The notes under the pieces were generated by a model. The model did no database searches. It was not told the DNA's origin and worked only from the letters and a program-made list of their open reading frames with translations. From NCBI GenBank assembly GCA_963717375.1, contig OY970329.1, positions 186,001 to 250,000 of the forward strand: a stretch of DNA of 64,000 bases. The letters run 5' to 3'. Of the stretch, positions 1-7,372 are shown one piece after another. Source of the DNA: VRUE01 sp963717375 (GTDB taxonomy: Bacteria; Actinomycetota; Thermoleophilia; Solirubrobacterales; 70-9). Numbering within the stretch: position 1 is the stretch's first letter; every line of letters begins with the position of its first letter. The position numbers and the translations under genes are program-made.

Positions 1-1
1 G

Positions 2-598
2 ATGCGCCGCTTCCCATCGCCCTCTCGGGACCTTGGCGAGTCGCTGTTCGCGGCGCGCTGGCCGGTCTTCAAGTCGATGCAGGAGCTCGTCACCCAGCCG
101 GGGCTCTACCGGCGCGAGACCTCGGCCGATTGGATGGTCGGCGCCTTTCTCTGCGCCCGGGCCGAGGCGATTGCCTCGATCGGCCCGATGGACGAGCGCT
201 TCTTCCTCTACTCGGAGGAGATCGACTGGTGCTTGCGAGCCCACCAGGCCGGCTGGGACGTCCGCCACCTGCCGGCGATGACCGTGACCCACCATGCCGG
301 GCGCCGCGATCGCGGCGACCTGATGGCACAGCTCGCCTATTCGCGTACCCTCTTCGCTCATAAGCACCACGGCACGTTCAGGGCGCTGGGAATCCGTGCA
401 GCGCTAGCCGTCGGTCACGTCTTGCGAATCGTCGCGCGAGTTCCCTTGCTGCCGTTCAGGGCTTCCGCGCGGGAAAGGGCAGCCGCCGAGGCAAGGGCGC
501 TGCGCGTCCTGCTCGGCATGGGCGAGCCGCCGCTGCACGCCGAGCCGCCCGCGCGTCCACCCAGCCCTTCCGCCACCGTCCTCGACGAAGCGAGGTAG
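2..598 (+). CDS. Family 2 glycosyltransferase, C-terminal part (5' end outside window)
   Basis: This is the C-terminal 198 residues of a GT-A fold glycosyltransferase resembling rhamnosyltransferases. Such enzymes move a sugar from a nucleotide donor onto a growing surface polysaccharide at the inner membrane face. The segment MVGAFLCARAEAI followed by DERFFLYSEEIDWCLR matches the acceptor-side region of GT2 enzymes, where the acidic pair next to Asp supplies the catalytic base. The frame is open to the window edge, so the true start lies upstream and the first visible ATG is not claimed as the start. The Ala/Arg/Pro-rich tail after about residue 155 looks like a cytoplasmic extension. It stops with TAG at 596-598, immediately before the asnB-like gene in the same frame, suggesting one transcript. 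Confidence 0.8.
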   Translation: MRRFPSPSRDLGESLFAARWPVFKSMQELVTQPGLYRRETSADWMVGAFLCARAEAIASIGPMDERFFLYSEEIDWCLRAHQAGWDVRHLPAMTVTHHAGRRDRGDLMAQLAYSRTLFAHKHHGTFRALGIRAALAVGHVLRIVARVPLLPFRASARERAAAEARALRVLLGMGEPPLHAEPPARPPSPSATVLDEAR

Positions 599-604
599 AT
601 CATC
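592..604 (+). promoter_or_regulatory. Ribosome binding site and ATC start of the asnB-like gene
   Basis: GAGG at 592-595 lies 6 nt before an ATC at 602-604. That ATC is directly followed by codons for Cys-Gly-Ile-Val-Gly, the invariant N-terminus of class II glutamine amidotransferases. The only upstream in-frame codons are another ATC and the TAG stop of the previous gene, so no ATG, GTG or TTG can encode the required N-terminal Cys. The first GTG in frame (659) would delete the catalytic residue. The ideal Shine-Dalgarno spacing supports the ATC. Confidence 0.65.
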
Positions 605-2515
605 TGCGGCATCGTCGGACAGGCGCGTAGCGACGGCAACCCGGTCGACGGTGAGCTGGTGGCGGCGATGTGCGCCGGCCTCGAGCACCGTGGGCCGGAT
701 TCGCGCGGCATTCATCTCGATGGCCCGGTCGGCCTCGGGATCCAGCGGCTGCGCGTGATCGACCTCGCCACCGGCGACCAGCCGGTCTACAACGAGGACC
801 GCTCGGTCGCGGTCGTCCTCAACGGCGAGATCTACAACTACCGTGAGCTGCGCCAGCGGCTCAGCGCCAACGGGCATCGCTTCGCCACCGACGGCGACAC
901 CGAGGTGATCGCCCACCTCTACGAGGAGGAGGGCCCCGACTTCGTCAAGTCACTGGCCGGGATGTTCGGCCTGGCGCTGTGGGACGCGAGGCGCGGCGAG
1001 CTGTTCGTCGCCCGCGACCGGATCGGCAAGAAGCCGCTCTTCTACGCCGAGCGGGGCGGCACGATCTCCTTCGCCTCGGAGCTGTGGGCGCTGCTGGCCG
1101 ATGGGGAGATCTCGCGCGAGGTCGACCCGGCCGCCCTCGACCGCTTCTTCACCTACACCTACGTCCCCAGCCCGTTCAGCGCCTTCCGCGCGGTGCGCAA
1201 GCTGCCACCGGCGTCAATGCTGCGCTGGCGCGCCGGCAAGACCCGGATCGAGCGCTACTGGAAGGCGGACTTCACCCAGAAGCTCGAGGTGGGGAGCGAC
1301 GAGGAGGCCGGCGAGCTGGTCCGTGACGCGGTCCGCGAGGCGGTCCGCCGCCGCATGGTCGCCGACGTGCCGCTCGGCGCCTTCCTCTCCGGTGGGGTGG
1401 ACTCGACCGCGGTGGTCGCGGCGATGGCCGAGCTCTCGACCGATCCCGTGAAGACCTTCTCGATCGGTTTCGAGCAGAACGGCTTCGACGAGCTGCCCTA
1501 CGCCCGCGACGTCGCCGAGCGCTTCGGCACCGAGCACCACGAGCTGGTCGTGCGCCCCGATGCGGTCGAGCTGCTGCCGAAGCTCACCCGCCACTACGGC
1601 GAGCCCTTCGCCGACCACTCGGCGATCCCCAGCTTCTACCTGGCGGAGATGACGCGCAAAGAGGTCACGGTCGCGCTCACCGGCGACGGTGGCGACGAGG
1701 TCTTCGGCGGCTACGGGCGCTACGCCCACGGGGCGATGATGCAGCGCCTCGACGCGGTTCCCGCCGGTCTGCGCCGGACCGTCGCCTCGCTGGCGGCGCG
1801 AATTCGTCCCAGCGGTGACCTCAACAGCCCTCGCAATCGCCTGCGCCGGGCCTCGGCCCTGTTGCCGCTGGCACCGCAGGACCGCTACGTGCGGGCAATG
1901 TCGCGCTTCGGGCTCGATCTACGGGAGGGTCTCTACACACCTGAGTTCAGCGCCTCGCTCGAGGGCTCGGCGGCGGAGACGATCGCCGCGCCCTGGGAGT
2001 CCTCGACCGCGCTGAACCCGATCGACCGGATGCTCGACGTCGACCAGCAGACCTACCTTCCCGGCGATCTGCTGACCAAGATGGACATCGCGACGATGGC
2101 CTACGGGCTCGAGGCGCGCTCGCCGCTGCTCGATCAGGACCTGATCGCCCTCGGCGCCGCCCTACCGGCCCGCTTCAAGGTGCGCGGGCGCGAGAAGAAG
2201 ATCGCGCTGCGGGCGGCGCTGCGAGGCGTTGTGCCCGACGAGCACATCGACCGCACCAAGCAGGGTTTCCAGGTGCCGATGGCGGAGTGGTTCCGGACCG
2301 ACCTGCGCGAGTTGGCGCGGGAGACGCTGCTCGGCAGCGCCGCCGAAGGGCGCGGCTACCTGCGCCAGGACGTCGTCGCCGGCCTGCTGCAGCGCCACCT
2401 CGCCCGTGAGGAGGACAACTCCTCGCTGCTCTGGAGCATGCTCAGCTTCGAGCTCTGGCACCGCGAGGTGGTCGAGGGACGATCGAGCGAGGGGAGGGCC
2501 CATGCCGTGGCCTGA
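602..2515 (+). CDS. asnB: Asparagine synthase (glutamine-hydrolysing), AsnB-like, surface-glycan context
   Basis: A 637-residue enzyme of the AsnB family, which hydrolyses glutamine and amidates a carboxylate activated by ATP. The N-terminal Ntn amidotransferase domain (about 1-210) starts with the Cys nucleophile right after the initiator, and has LEHRGPDSRG, the NGEIYNY motif and TDGDTE. The synthetase domain carries the PP-loop SGGVDSTAV near residue 263 and the GDGGDEVFGGY motif. The length is normal for the family. It sits between two glycosyltransferases, and the next gene overlaps its 3' end by 14 nt. It may therefore amidate a uronic acid or amino-acid decoration of a polysaccharide rather than make free asparagine; this is inference from context. 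The start codon appears to be ATC (see the RBS entry). Confidence 0.88.
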   Translation: MCGIVGQARSDGNPVDGELVAAMCAGLEHRGPDSRGIHLDGPVGLGIQRLRVIDLATGDQPVYNEDRSVAVVLNGEIYNYRELRQRLSANGHRFATDGDTEVIAHLYEEEGPDFVKSLAGMFGLALWDARRGELFVARDRIGKKPLFYAERGGTISFASELWALLADGEISREVDPAALDRFFTYTYVPSPFSAFRAVRKLPPASMLRWRAGKTRIERYWKADFTQKLEVGSDEEAGELVRDAVREAVRRRMVADVPLGAFLSGGVDSTAVVAAMAELSTDPVKTFSIGFEQNGFDELPYARDVAERFGTEHHELVVRPDAVELLPKLTRHYGEPFADHSAIPSFYLAEMTRKEVTVALTGDGGDEVFGGYGRYAHGAMMQRLDAVPAGLRRTVASLAARIRPSGDLNSPRNRLRRASALLPLAPQDRYVRAMSRFGLDLREGLYTPEFSASLEGSAAETIAAPWESSTALNPIDRMLDVDQQTYLPGDLLTKMDIATMAYGLEARSPLLDQDLIALGAALPARFKVRGREKKIALRAALRGVVPDEHIDRTKQGFQVPMAEWFRTDLRELARETLLGSAAEGRGYLRQDVVAGLLQRHLAREEDNSSLLWSMLSFELWHREVVEGRSSEGRAHAVA

Positions 2516-3752
2516 GAGCGGCTGCCGCATCTTGATCCTGGTCCCGGGCAAGCTGGGCGAGAAGCTCAGTGGGCCCGAGATCCGCGCCGTGCGGCTTGGC
2601 CAGGCGCTCGCGGCCGAGCACCGGGTGACCCTGATGGCGCCGAGCGCCGAGGCGGGCGAGCACGAAGGACTCACCGTCGTTCCCTTCTCCCGTCGCCGCC
2701 TGCTGCGCGAGGCGCGCCGCCACGACGTGCTGATGGCCTCAACCGTGCCTCCCTTCGCGCTGGCACTGAAGCGCAGCCTGCGGATTGTCGCGATCTCCGA
2801 CCAGTACGACCCGGTCGAGCTCGAGCTGGGCACGCTCGGCAAGGGTGCCGACCGGGCTCGCGCCACGGCTCGTGCCGCTCGCCGGCTGCAGCTGCGCAGC
2901 GCCGACCTCGTCCTTTGCGCCGGCCTGCGTCAACGCGAGCTGCTCGAGGCCGAGATCGAGACCTTTGAGAGCGCCGGCCGGCCGCCCCTCTGCAACGTGC
3001 CGTTCGGGATCGACGGTGAGCTGCCGCTCGGCGAGGGCCACCCCTTGCGCGAGCACTTCGAGCAGATCGGAGCGGAGGACAAGGTCGTGCTCTGGTGGGG
3101 CAGCCTCTGGCGCTGGCTGGACGCCGAGACGGCGATCCGCGCGATCGCCTCGCTCGCCGATTCCCGTCCCGACATCAAGCTCGTCTTCACCGCTGGCAAG
3201 CCGCCCAACGGCGACGCCGAGCGCCACTCCGTGCTCGCCGAGGCAAAGGCGCTGGCAGCGGAGCTTGGGGTTCTCGATCGCTCCGTCCTCTTTCTCGAGG
3301 AGTGGGTGCCTTTCGCTCAGCGCGGCGACTACCTCCGGGACGCCGATCTTGGCCTGACCCTCCACCGCGATACCGAGGAGGCGACTCTCGCCGCTCGCGC
3401 CCGCTATATGGATTACCTCTCGGCCGGATTGCCGTGCGTGCTCGGTCGCGGCGATGAGACCGCCGAGCGCTTTGAGGAATCCGGCTTCGCGACGCTGGTC
3501 GAGGCGGGCTCTCCCGAGGCCACCGCAACGGCGATCGTCAATTTCCTCGATCGCAGCGCGCTGACCGAGGCGACAGCGGCCGGGCATCGGCTCGCCGACG
3601 AGTTTCGCTGGCAGCGCGTCGCGGTGCCGCTGCTGATTGCGCTGCGTGAGATCGGGCCGCCGGCGAGCAGTCCGGACGGCTCACGCCAACTGGGACGCAC
3701 CACCTCGTACTACGCGCGGCGCCTGGTTGACCGCGTCTTGCCCTCGCACTGA
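2502..3752 (+). CDS. GT-B fold glycosyltransferase (family 4-like)
   Basis: A protein of 416 residues with a two-Rossmann GT-B layout. The N-terminus (ILILVPGKLGEKLSGPEIRA) fits the acceptor domain. The C-terminal half has VVLWWGSLWRWLDAETAI, then a donor-site stretch ending in YMDYLSAGLPCVLGRGDETA, as in retaining GT4-type enzymes. It probably adds a sugar to a lipid-linked intermediate in the cytoplasm; donor and acceptor cannot be read from sequence. ATG at 2502 was chosen because a strong GGGGAGGG lies just upstream and homology begins there. It overlaps the end of asnB by 14 nt, so the two are likely coupled. It converges on the first beta-helix gene with an 11-bp gap. Confidence 0.82.
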   Translation: MPWPESGCRILILVPGKLGEKLSGPEIRAVRLGQALAAEHRVTLMAPSAEAGEHEGLTVVPFSRRRLLREARRHDVLMASTVPPFALALKRSLRIVAISDQYDPVELELGTLGKGADRARATARAARRLQLRSADLVLCAGLRQRELLEAEIETFESAGRPPLCNVPFGIDGELPLGEGHPLREHFEQIGAEDKVVLWWGSLWRWLDAETAIRAIASLADSRPDIKLVFTAGKPPNGDAERHSVLAEAKALAAELGVLDRSVLFLEEWVPFAQRGDYLRDADLGLTLHRDTEEATLAARARYMDYLSAGLPCVLGRGDETAERFEESGFATLVEAGSPEATATAIVNFLDRSALTEATAAGHRLADEFRWQRVAVPLLIALREIGPPASSPDGSRQLGRTTSYYARRLVDRVLPSH

Positions 3753-3762
3753 GCCAAGCCGC

Positions 3763-4947
3763 TCAGGGCGCTGTGTAGCCCGCCGCAAAGGGGAGACCGA
3801 GCGGCGCGTAGGTCACGGTCCCTTCCCAGCGTGGGGACCAGCGACGCAGCGAGTGCGGTCCGCCCGCCGAGGAGTCGCTGGAGACGTTGTAGTCGTAGGT
3901 ACCCCACTCGTCGGCCCGTCCCTCGGTGGAGACATCGCCGCCATCTTTGGTGTCGGCGAAGACGTTGTCCTCGACCCGGTAGCCACTGCCCGGAGGGCTG
4001 CTCGCTTCGTCGCGGAAGAGGCATCCCCAGCGGCTGCCGACAATCGTGTTGTGGGTGAAGACGAGACCGCTGGATTGGTAGATCTGGCAGGTGTAGCCGC
4101 GGCTGTCGTGGTCGAAGAGGTTGTTCCTGACGACAACCTTGCGGAAGGCGCCTTCCTGGAAGAGCAGGCTCTCCTGGGTCCCGGTGTAGCGGGCGACGTT
4201 GTTGGTGAAGGCGATGTCCCTGCCGCCGCCGAATATCTGCCAGAGGTCCTGGTGGTCTTCGTGGTCGCCGAGCAGGCTTGGCCCGAGGAAGATGTTGTGG
4301 TCCACGACCCAGTGCACCGGGGTGGCCGATTGGATGTAGTCGGACGCCGGGCTTTTGATCGTGTTGGAGCGAATGGTCATGTTGCGGACGTCGCCGACTC
4401 CCTCGATCCCGTAGCCATAACCGGTTTCCTGAGTTCCTGTGTAGTCGATGTCATGGATGTTGTTGCCTTCGATCAACACGTTCTCAACCCGCTTGCCGAT
4501 TCGGTAGTCGCCGAACATGTAAATCCCGTTGGGACCCGTGATGTTGTTGCCGACGAACTGGAGGTTCGAGGCGGAGGGGGAGACGCTGACGCCGCCGGTA
4601 AGGCGGAGGGCGACGAAGCGCAGGCCGGAGGGGTCAATCAGGTCGACGCCCTTCACTGTTGCGCGGGCGCCGGGCGCCGAGCGGATCGTCACTGGCGGCG
4701 ACTTCTTCACTCCGTCCGCTGAGATCGTGTCGTAGCTGCCTCCCCTGAGACAGATAGTCGCGCCGCCACGAGCGACGGAGATTGCGCTCGAAAGGTTGGA
4801 TCCAGCGTCGAGCGTTTTCGTGCACTGGCCGCCGAGGTCAGGTTTGGCTTCAGCCGGGGAAAAGTTCGGCAGGGAGGGGGAGATCTGCAGCCCAGCTATC
4901 GCCAGGACCAGGACTACCGGAAGCCACCAGACGCGCACGAGCGCCAT
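3763..4947 (-). CDS. Secreted right-handed beta-helix protein, short paralogue
   Basis: A protein of 394 residues with a Sec signal peptide (hydrophobic core VVLVLAIAGL, cleavage near residue 34). After it comes a conserved module opening with a Cys-containing TLDAGSNLSSAIS segment and the ICLRGGSY motif, then a parallel beta-helix. Asn-rich turns such as NNITG, GNNIHDIDY, SNTIK, NNVARYTG and NNLFDHDSRGYTC are the stacked-Asn signature of this fold, which is common in pectate/alginate lyases and other extracellular polysaccharide-acting or adhesive proteins. Catalytic residues could not be assigned. It lacks the Ca-binding and Ig-like segments of its two neighbours at 4981 and 7373 but shares their C-terminal helix, ending PLGLPFAAGY. 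It is probably released to the cell surface. Confidence 0.75.
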   Translation of the reverse strand: MALVRVWWLPVVLVLAIAGLQISPSLPNFSPAEAKPDLGGQCTKTLDAGSNLSSAISVARGGATICLRGGSYDTISADGVKKSPPVTIRSAPGARATVKGVDLIDPSGLRFVALRLTGGVSVSPSASNLQFVGNNITGPNGIYMFGDYRIGKRVENVLIEGNNIHDIDYTGTQETGYGYGIEGVGDVRNMTIRSNTIKSPASDYIQSATPVHWVVDHNIFLGPSLLGDHEDHQDLWQIFGGGRDIAFTNNVARYTGTQESLLFQEGAFRKVVVRNNLFDHDSRGYTCQIYQSSGLVFTHNTIVGSRWGCLFRDEASSPPGSGYRVEDNVFADTKDGGDVSTEGRADEWGTYDYNVSSDSSAGGPHSLRRWSPRWEGTVTYAPLGLPFAAGYTAP

Positions 4948-4980
4948 TGTGGCACGGGTATGAAGCGTGACTCCCTGCGG

Positions 4981-7320
4981 CTAAGGGCTGTAACCCGCGG
5001 CAAACGGCAGCCCGAGCGGGTTGTAGTTCGTTGTGTCCGACCAAGAAGGAGACCAATTTCGTACTGAGTGCGTGCCCTCGGCCGAGCTGTCGCTGGAAAC
5101 GTTGTAGTCGTAGGTGCCCCAGTTTCCGGCGCGCCCCTCTTCGGAGACGTCGACGCTCGCCTCCGTACCAGCGAAAACGTTGTGGTCCACTTCGTAGCCG
5201 CTGCCCGGCGGGCTGGTCGCAAGGTCGCGGAAGAGACATCCCCAATGGCTGCCGACGATCGTGTTGTCGCGGAAGATCAGACCGCTGGACTGGTAGATCT
5301 GGCAGGTGTAGCCGCGCGAGTCGTGGTCGAAGAGGTTGTTCTCTATGTCGACATCACTGAAGGCGCCCTCCTGGAAGAGCAGGCTCTCCTGCGTTTCGGT
5401 ATCGCGGGCGACGTTGTTGGTGAAGGTGATGTCTTCGCCGCCGCCGAAGATCTGCCAGAGGTCCTGATGGTCTTCATGGTTGCCCAGCAGGCTCGGCCCG
5501 AGGAAGGTGTTGTGGTCGACTACCCAGTTGATCGGCGTCGCGGATTGGATGTAGTCAGAGGCAGGGCTCTTGATCGTGTTGTCGCGGATGGTCATGTTGC
5601 GGACCTCTCCGACTCCCTCGATCCCATAGCCGAAGCCGGTGTCCTGATTGCCGCTGTAGTCGAGGTCGTGGATGTTGTTGCCTTCGATCAGTACGTCGCT
5701 GATCTGATCGCCGATCCGGTAGTCGCCAAACATGTAGATACCGGCAACGCCGGTGATGTCGTTGTCGATGAACTGGATGTTGCTTCCCGACGGCGTGACG
5801 GTGCTGCCACTCGTGATGTCCAAGGCCATGAAGCGCAGGCCGGAGGGGTCGGTAAGGCTGATGCCACCGACCGTGGCTCGGCCGCTTGAACCGGAGCGGA
5901 CGGTCACCGGTGGTGACTTGTGGGCCCCATCGATCGAGATGCGGCCGTAGCTACCCCCTTCGAGGCAGATCACTGCGCCGCCTGTCGCTCGCGAGACCGC
6001 GTCGGCGACGTTCGCTCCGGGGGAGAGGTTGGTAGTGCAGTTGACCGGCAGGTCGGGTTCGGTCACGGTCCAGCTGCGCGTCGCCGGCGAGAGGTCGATA
6101 TTGCCGGCGGCATCGGTTGCGGCGACCGAGAAAGTGTGTGTGCCGAGCCCCACGGAGCTGTAGGACTTGGGCGAGGTGCAGCTGCTTGCGGGCCCAGAAT
6201 CAAGAGAGCACATGAAGGTCGAGCCGCTCTCGCTCGAGCTGAAGCTGAAGCTGGCGCTGGTCGAAGTTGTCGTGCTCGCAGGGCCCGACTTGATCGAGGT
6301 GTTCGGCGGGGTTGTGTCCGGGGCAGACGCCACGGTCCAGCTACGGGTCGCCGGGGAAGCATCTGTATTGCCGGCGTCGTCGGTGGCTTTTACCGCGAAG
6401 GCGTGGGAGCCGACGGCGAGGCCGCTGTAGGACTTCGGCGAGACGCAGCTGCCCCAAGAGCCTGAGTCGAGGGAGCACTGGTAGGTCGAGCCGCTCTCGC
6501 TCGAGCTGAATTCGAAGTTGGCACCGGTAGCCGTGGTGGTGCCCGCCGGGCCGGAGCTGATCGTGGTTTCCGGTGGAGTCGTGTCGGTGGGGGGCGGGGG
6601 TGTCGTCGCCTGCACGGTCCAACCGCGGGTCGCCGGTGACGCGTCGGCGTTGCCCGCCACGTCGGTTGCTTTCACCGCGAAGGCGTGGGAGCCAACGGCG
6701 AGGCCGCTGTATGCCTTGGGTGAGATGCAGGTAGTCCACGACCCTGAATCAAGTGAGCATTGGAAGGTTGAGCCGGCCTCAGTGGAAGTGAAGGCAAAGC
6801 TGGCGCCGGTCTCCGCGGTCACGCCAGAGGGGCCGGAGTTGATCGTGGTGTTCGGCGGGGTGACATCGGGAGCGGGTAGCGCCGGCGTGCCCGAGGTCCC
6901 GGGCTGAGAACCCACTGGTGACAACACCAAATCGGTTGGGGCAGGTGGGCCCACTGGAGTGCTCATCGGATCGAGTGGATTCGAGCCGGCCGCCACCTCG
7001 GTGCCATCGCCGAATCCGTCGCCGTCGGTGTCGAACTCGCGCGGGTTGGTTTGTGTCTGGCGTGACTCGGCCCGGTTGACGAGCCCGTCCCCGTCGGCAT
7101 CGGCGCCCGGCCTTAAGGAGGGACGCTTGGCGACCCGCGCCGTCCTGAGACCCAGTCTGCCGTGGGCGACCTTGCCGTGAGCAACCCTGTGGAACTTGCC
7201 GTTGGCAACTCCGACGTGGGCGACCTTGCCGTGAGCCGCGGCAGCGGCCGGCACCGCCGCTGCCGTCAAGGCAACGAGCAAGACAAGAAGCGACGCCCGT
7301 ACCCCCCAAGTGGTCCGCAC
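4981..7320 (-). CDS. Secreted multidomain protein: TSP3 repeats, three Ig-like repeats, beta-helix
   Basis: A 779-residue modular exported protein. Order: signal peptide (1-29); a short His/Lys-rich stretch repeating HGKVAH (30-54); thrombospondin type 3 calcium motifs DADGDG and DTDGDG (72-120); a Pro-rich linker; three Ig-like repeats (about 151-236, 245-330 and 334-419), two of them with a Cys pair framing CSLDSGSW; then a beta-helix domain (427-779) closely related to the neighbouring genes. GTG at 7318-7320 is the start. The layout suggests a Ca-stabilised stalk presenting a polysaccharide-binding or -cleaving head. It sits inside a surface-glycan region, so action on the cell's own or environmental polysaccharide is plausible but unproven. 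No sortase or LysM anchor is seen. Confidence 0.78.
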   Translation of the reverse strand: MRTTWGVRASLLVLLVALTAAAVPAAAAAHGKVAHVGVANGKFHRVAHGKVAHGRLGLRTARVAKRPSLRPGADADGDGLVNRAESRQTQTNPREFDTDGDGFGDGTEVAAGSNPLDPMSTPVGPPAPTDLVLSPVGSQPGTSGTPALPAPDVTPPNTTINSGPSGVTAETGASFAFTSTEAGSTFQCSLDSGSWTTCISPKAYSGLAVGSHAFAVKATDVAGNADASPATRGWTVQATTPPPPTDTTPPETTISSGPAGTTTATGANFEFSSSESGSTYQCSLDSGSWGSCVSPKSYSGLAVGSHAFAVKATDDAGNTDASPATRSWTVASAPDTTPPNTSIKSGPASTTTSTSASFSFSSSESGSTFMCSLDSGPASSCTSPKSYSSVGLGTHTFSVAATDAAGNIDLSPATRSWTVTEPDLPVNCTTNLSPGANVADAVSRATGGAVICLEGGSYGRISIDGAHKSPPVTVRSGSSGRATVGGISLTDPSGLRFMALDITSGSTVTPSGSNIQFIDNDITGVAGIYMFGDYRIGDQISDVLIEGNNIHDLDYSGNQDTGFGYGIEGVGEVRNMTIRDNTIKSPASDYIQSATPINWVVDHNTFLGPSLLGNHEDHQDLWQIFGGGEDITFTNNVARDTETQESLLFQEGAFSDVDIENNLFDHDSRGYTCQIYQSSGLIFRDNTIVGSHWGCLFRDLATSPPGSGYEVDHNVFAGTEASVDVSEEGRAGNWGTYDYNVSSDSSAEGTHSVRNWSPSWSDTTNYNPLGLPFAAGYSP
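6064..6870 (-). repeat. Three tandem Ig-like repeat modules (about 85-94 codons each)
   Basis: Each module runs from DTTPPxTxIxSGP through a Ser/Thr-rich strand, ESGSTFxCSLDSG, SPKxYSGLAVGSHAFAVKATD and AGNxDASPATRxWTV. These are in-frame tandem duplications within the coding sequence. Closely related modules are in the adjacent gene (8465-9289). Confidence 0.8.
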
Positions 7321-7372
7321 GGACGCGATTCTTGCACTTGTCGCGGTTGGACGCTTGTTCTAGAGAGACCGC

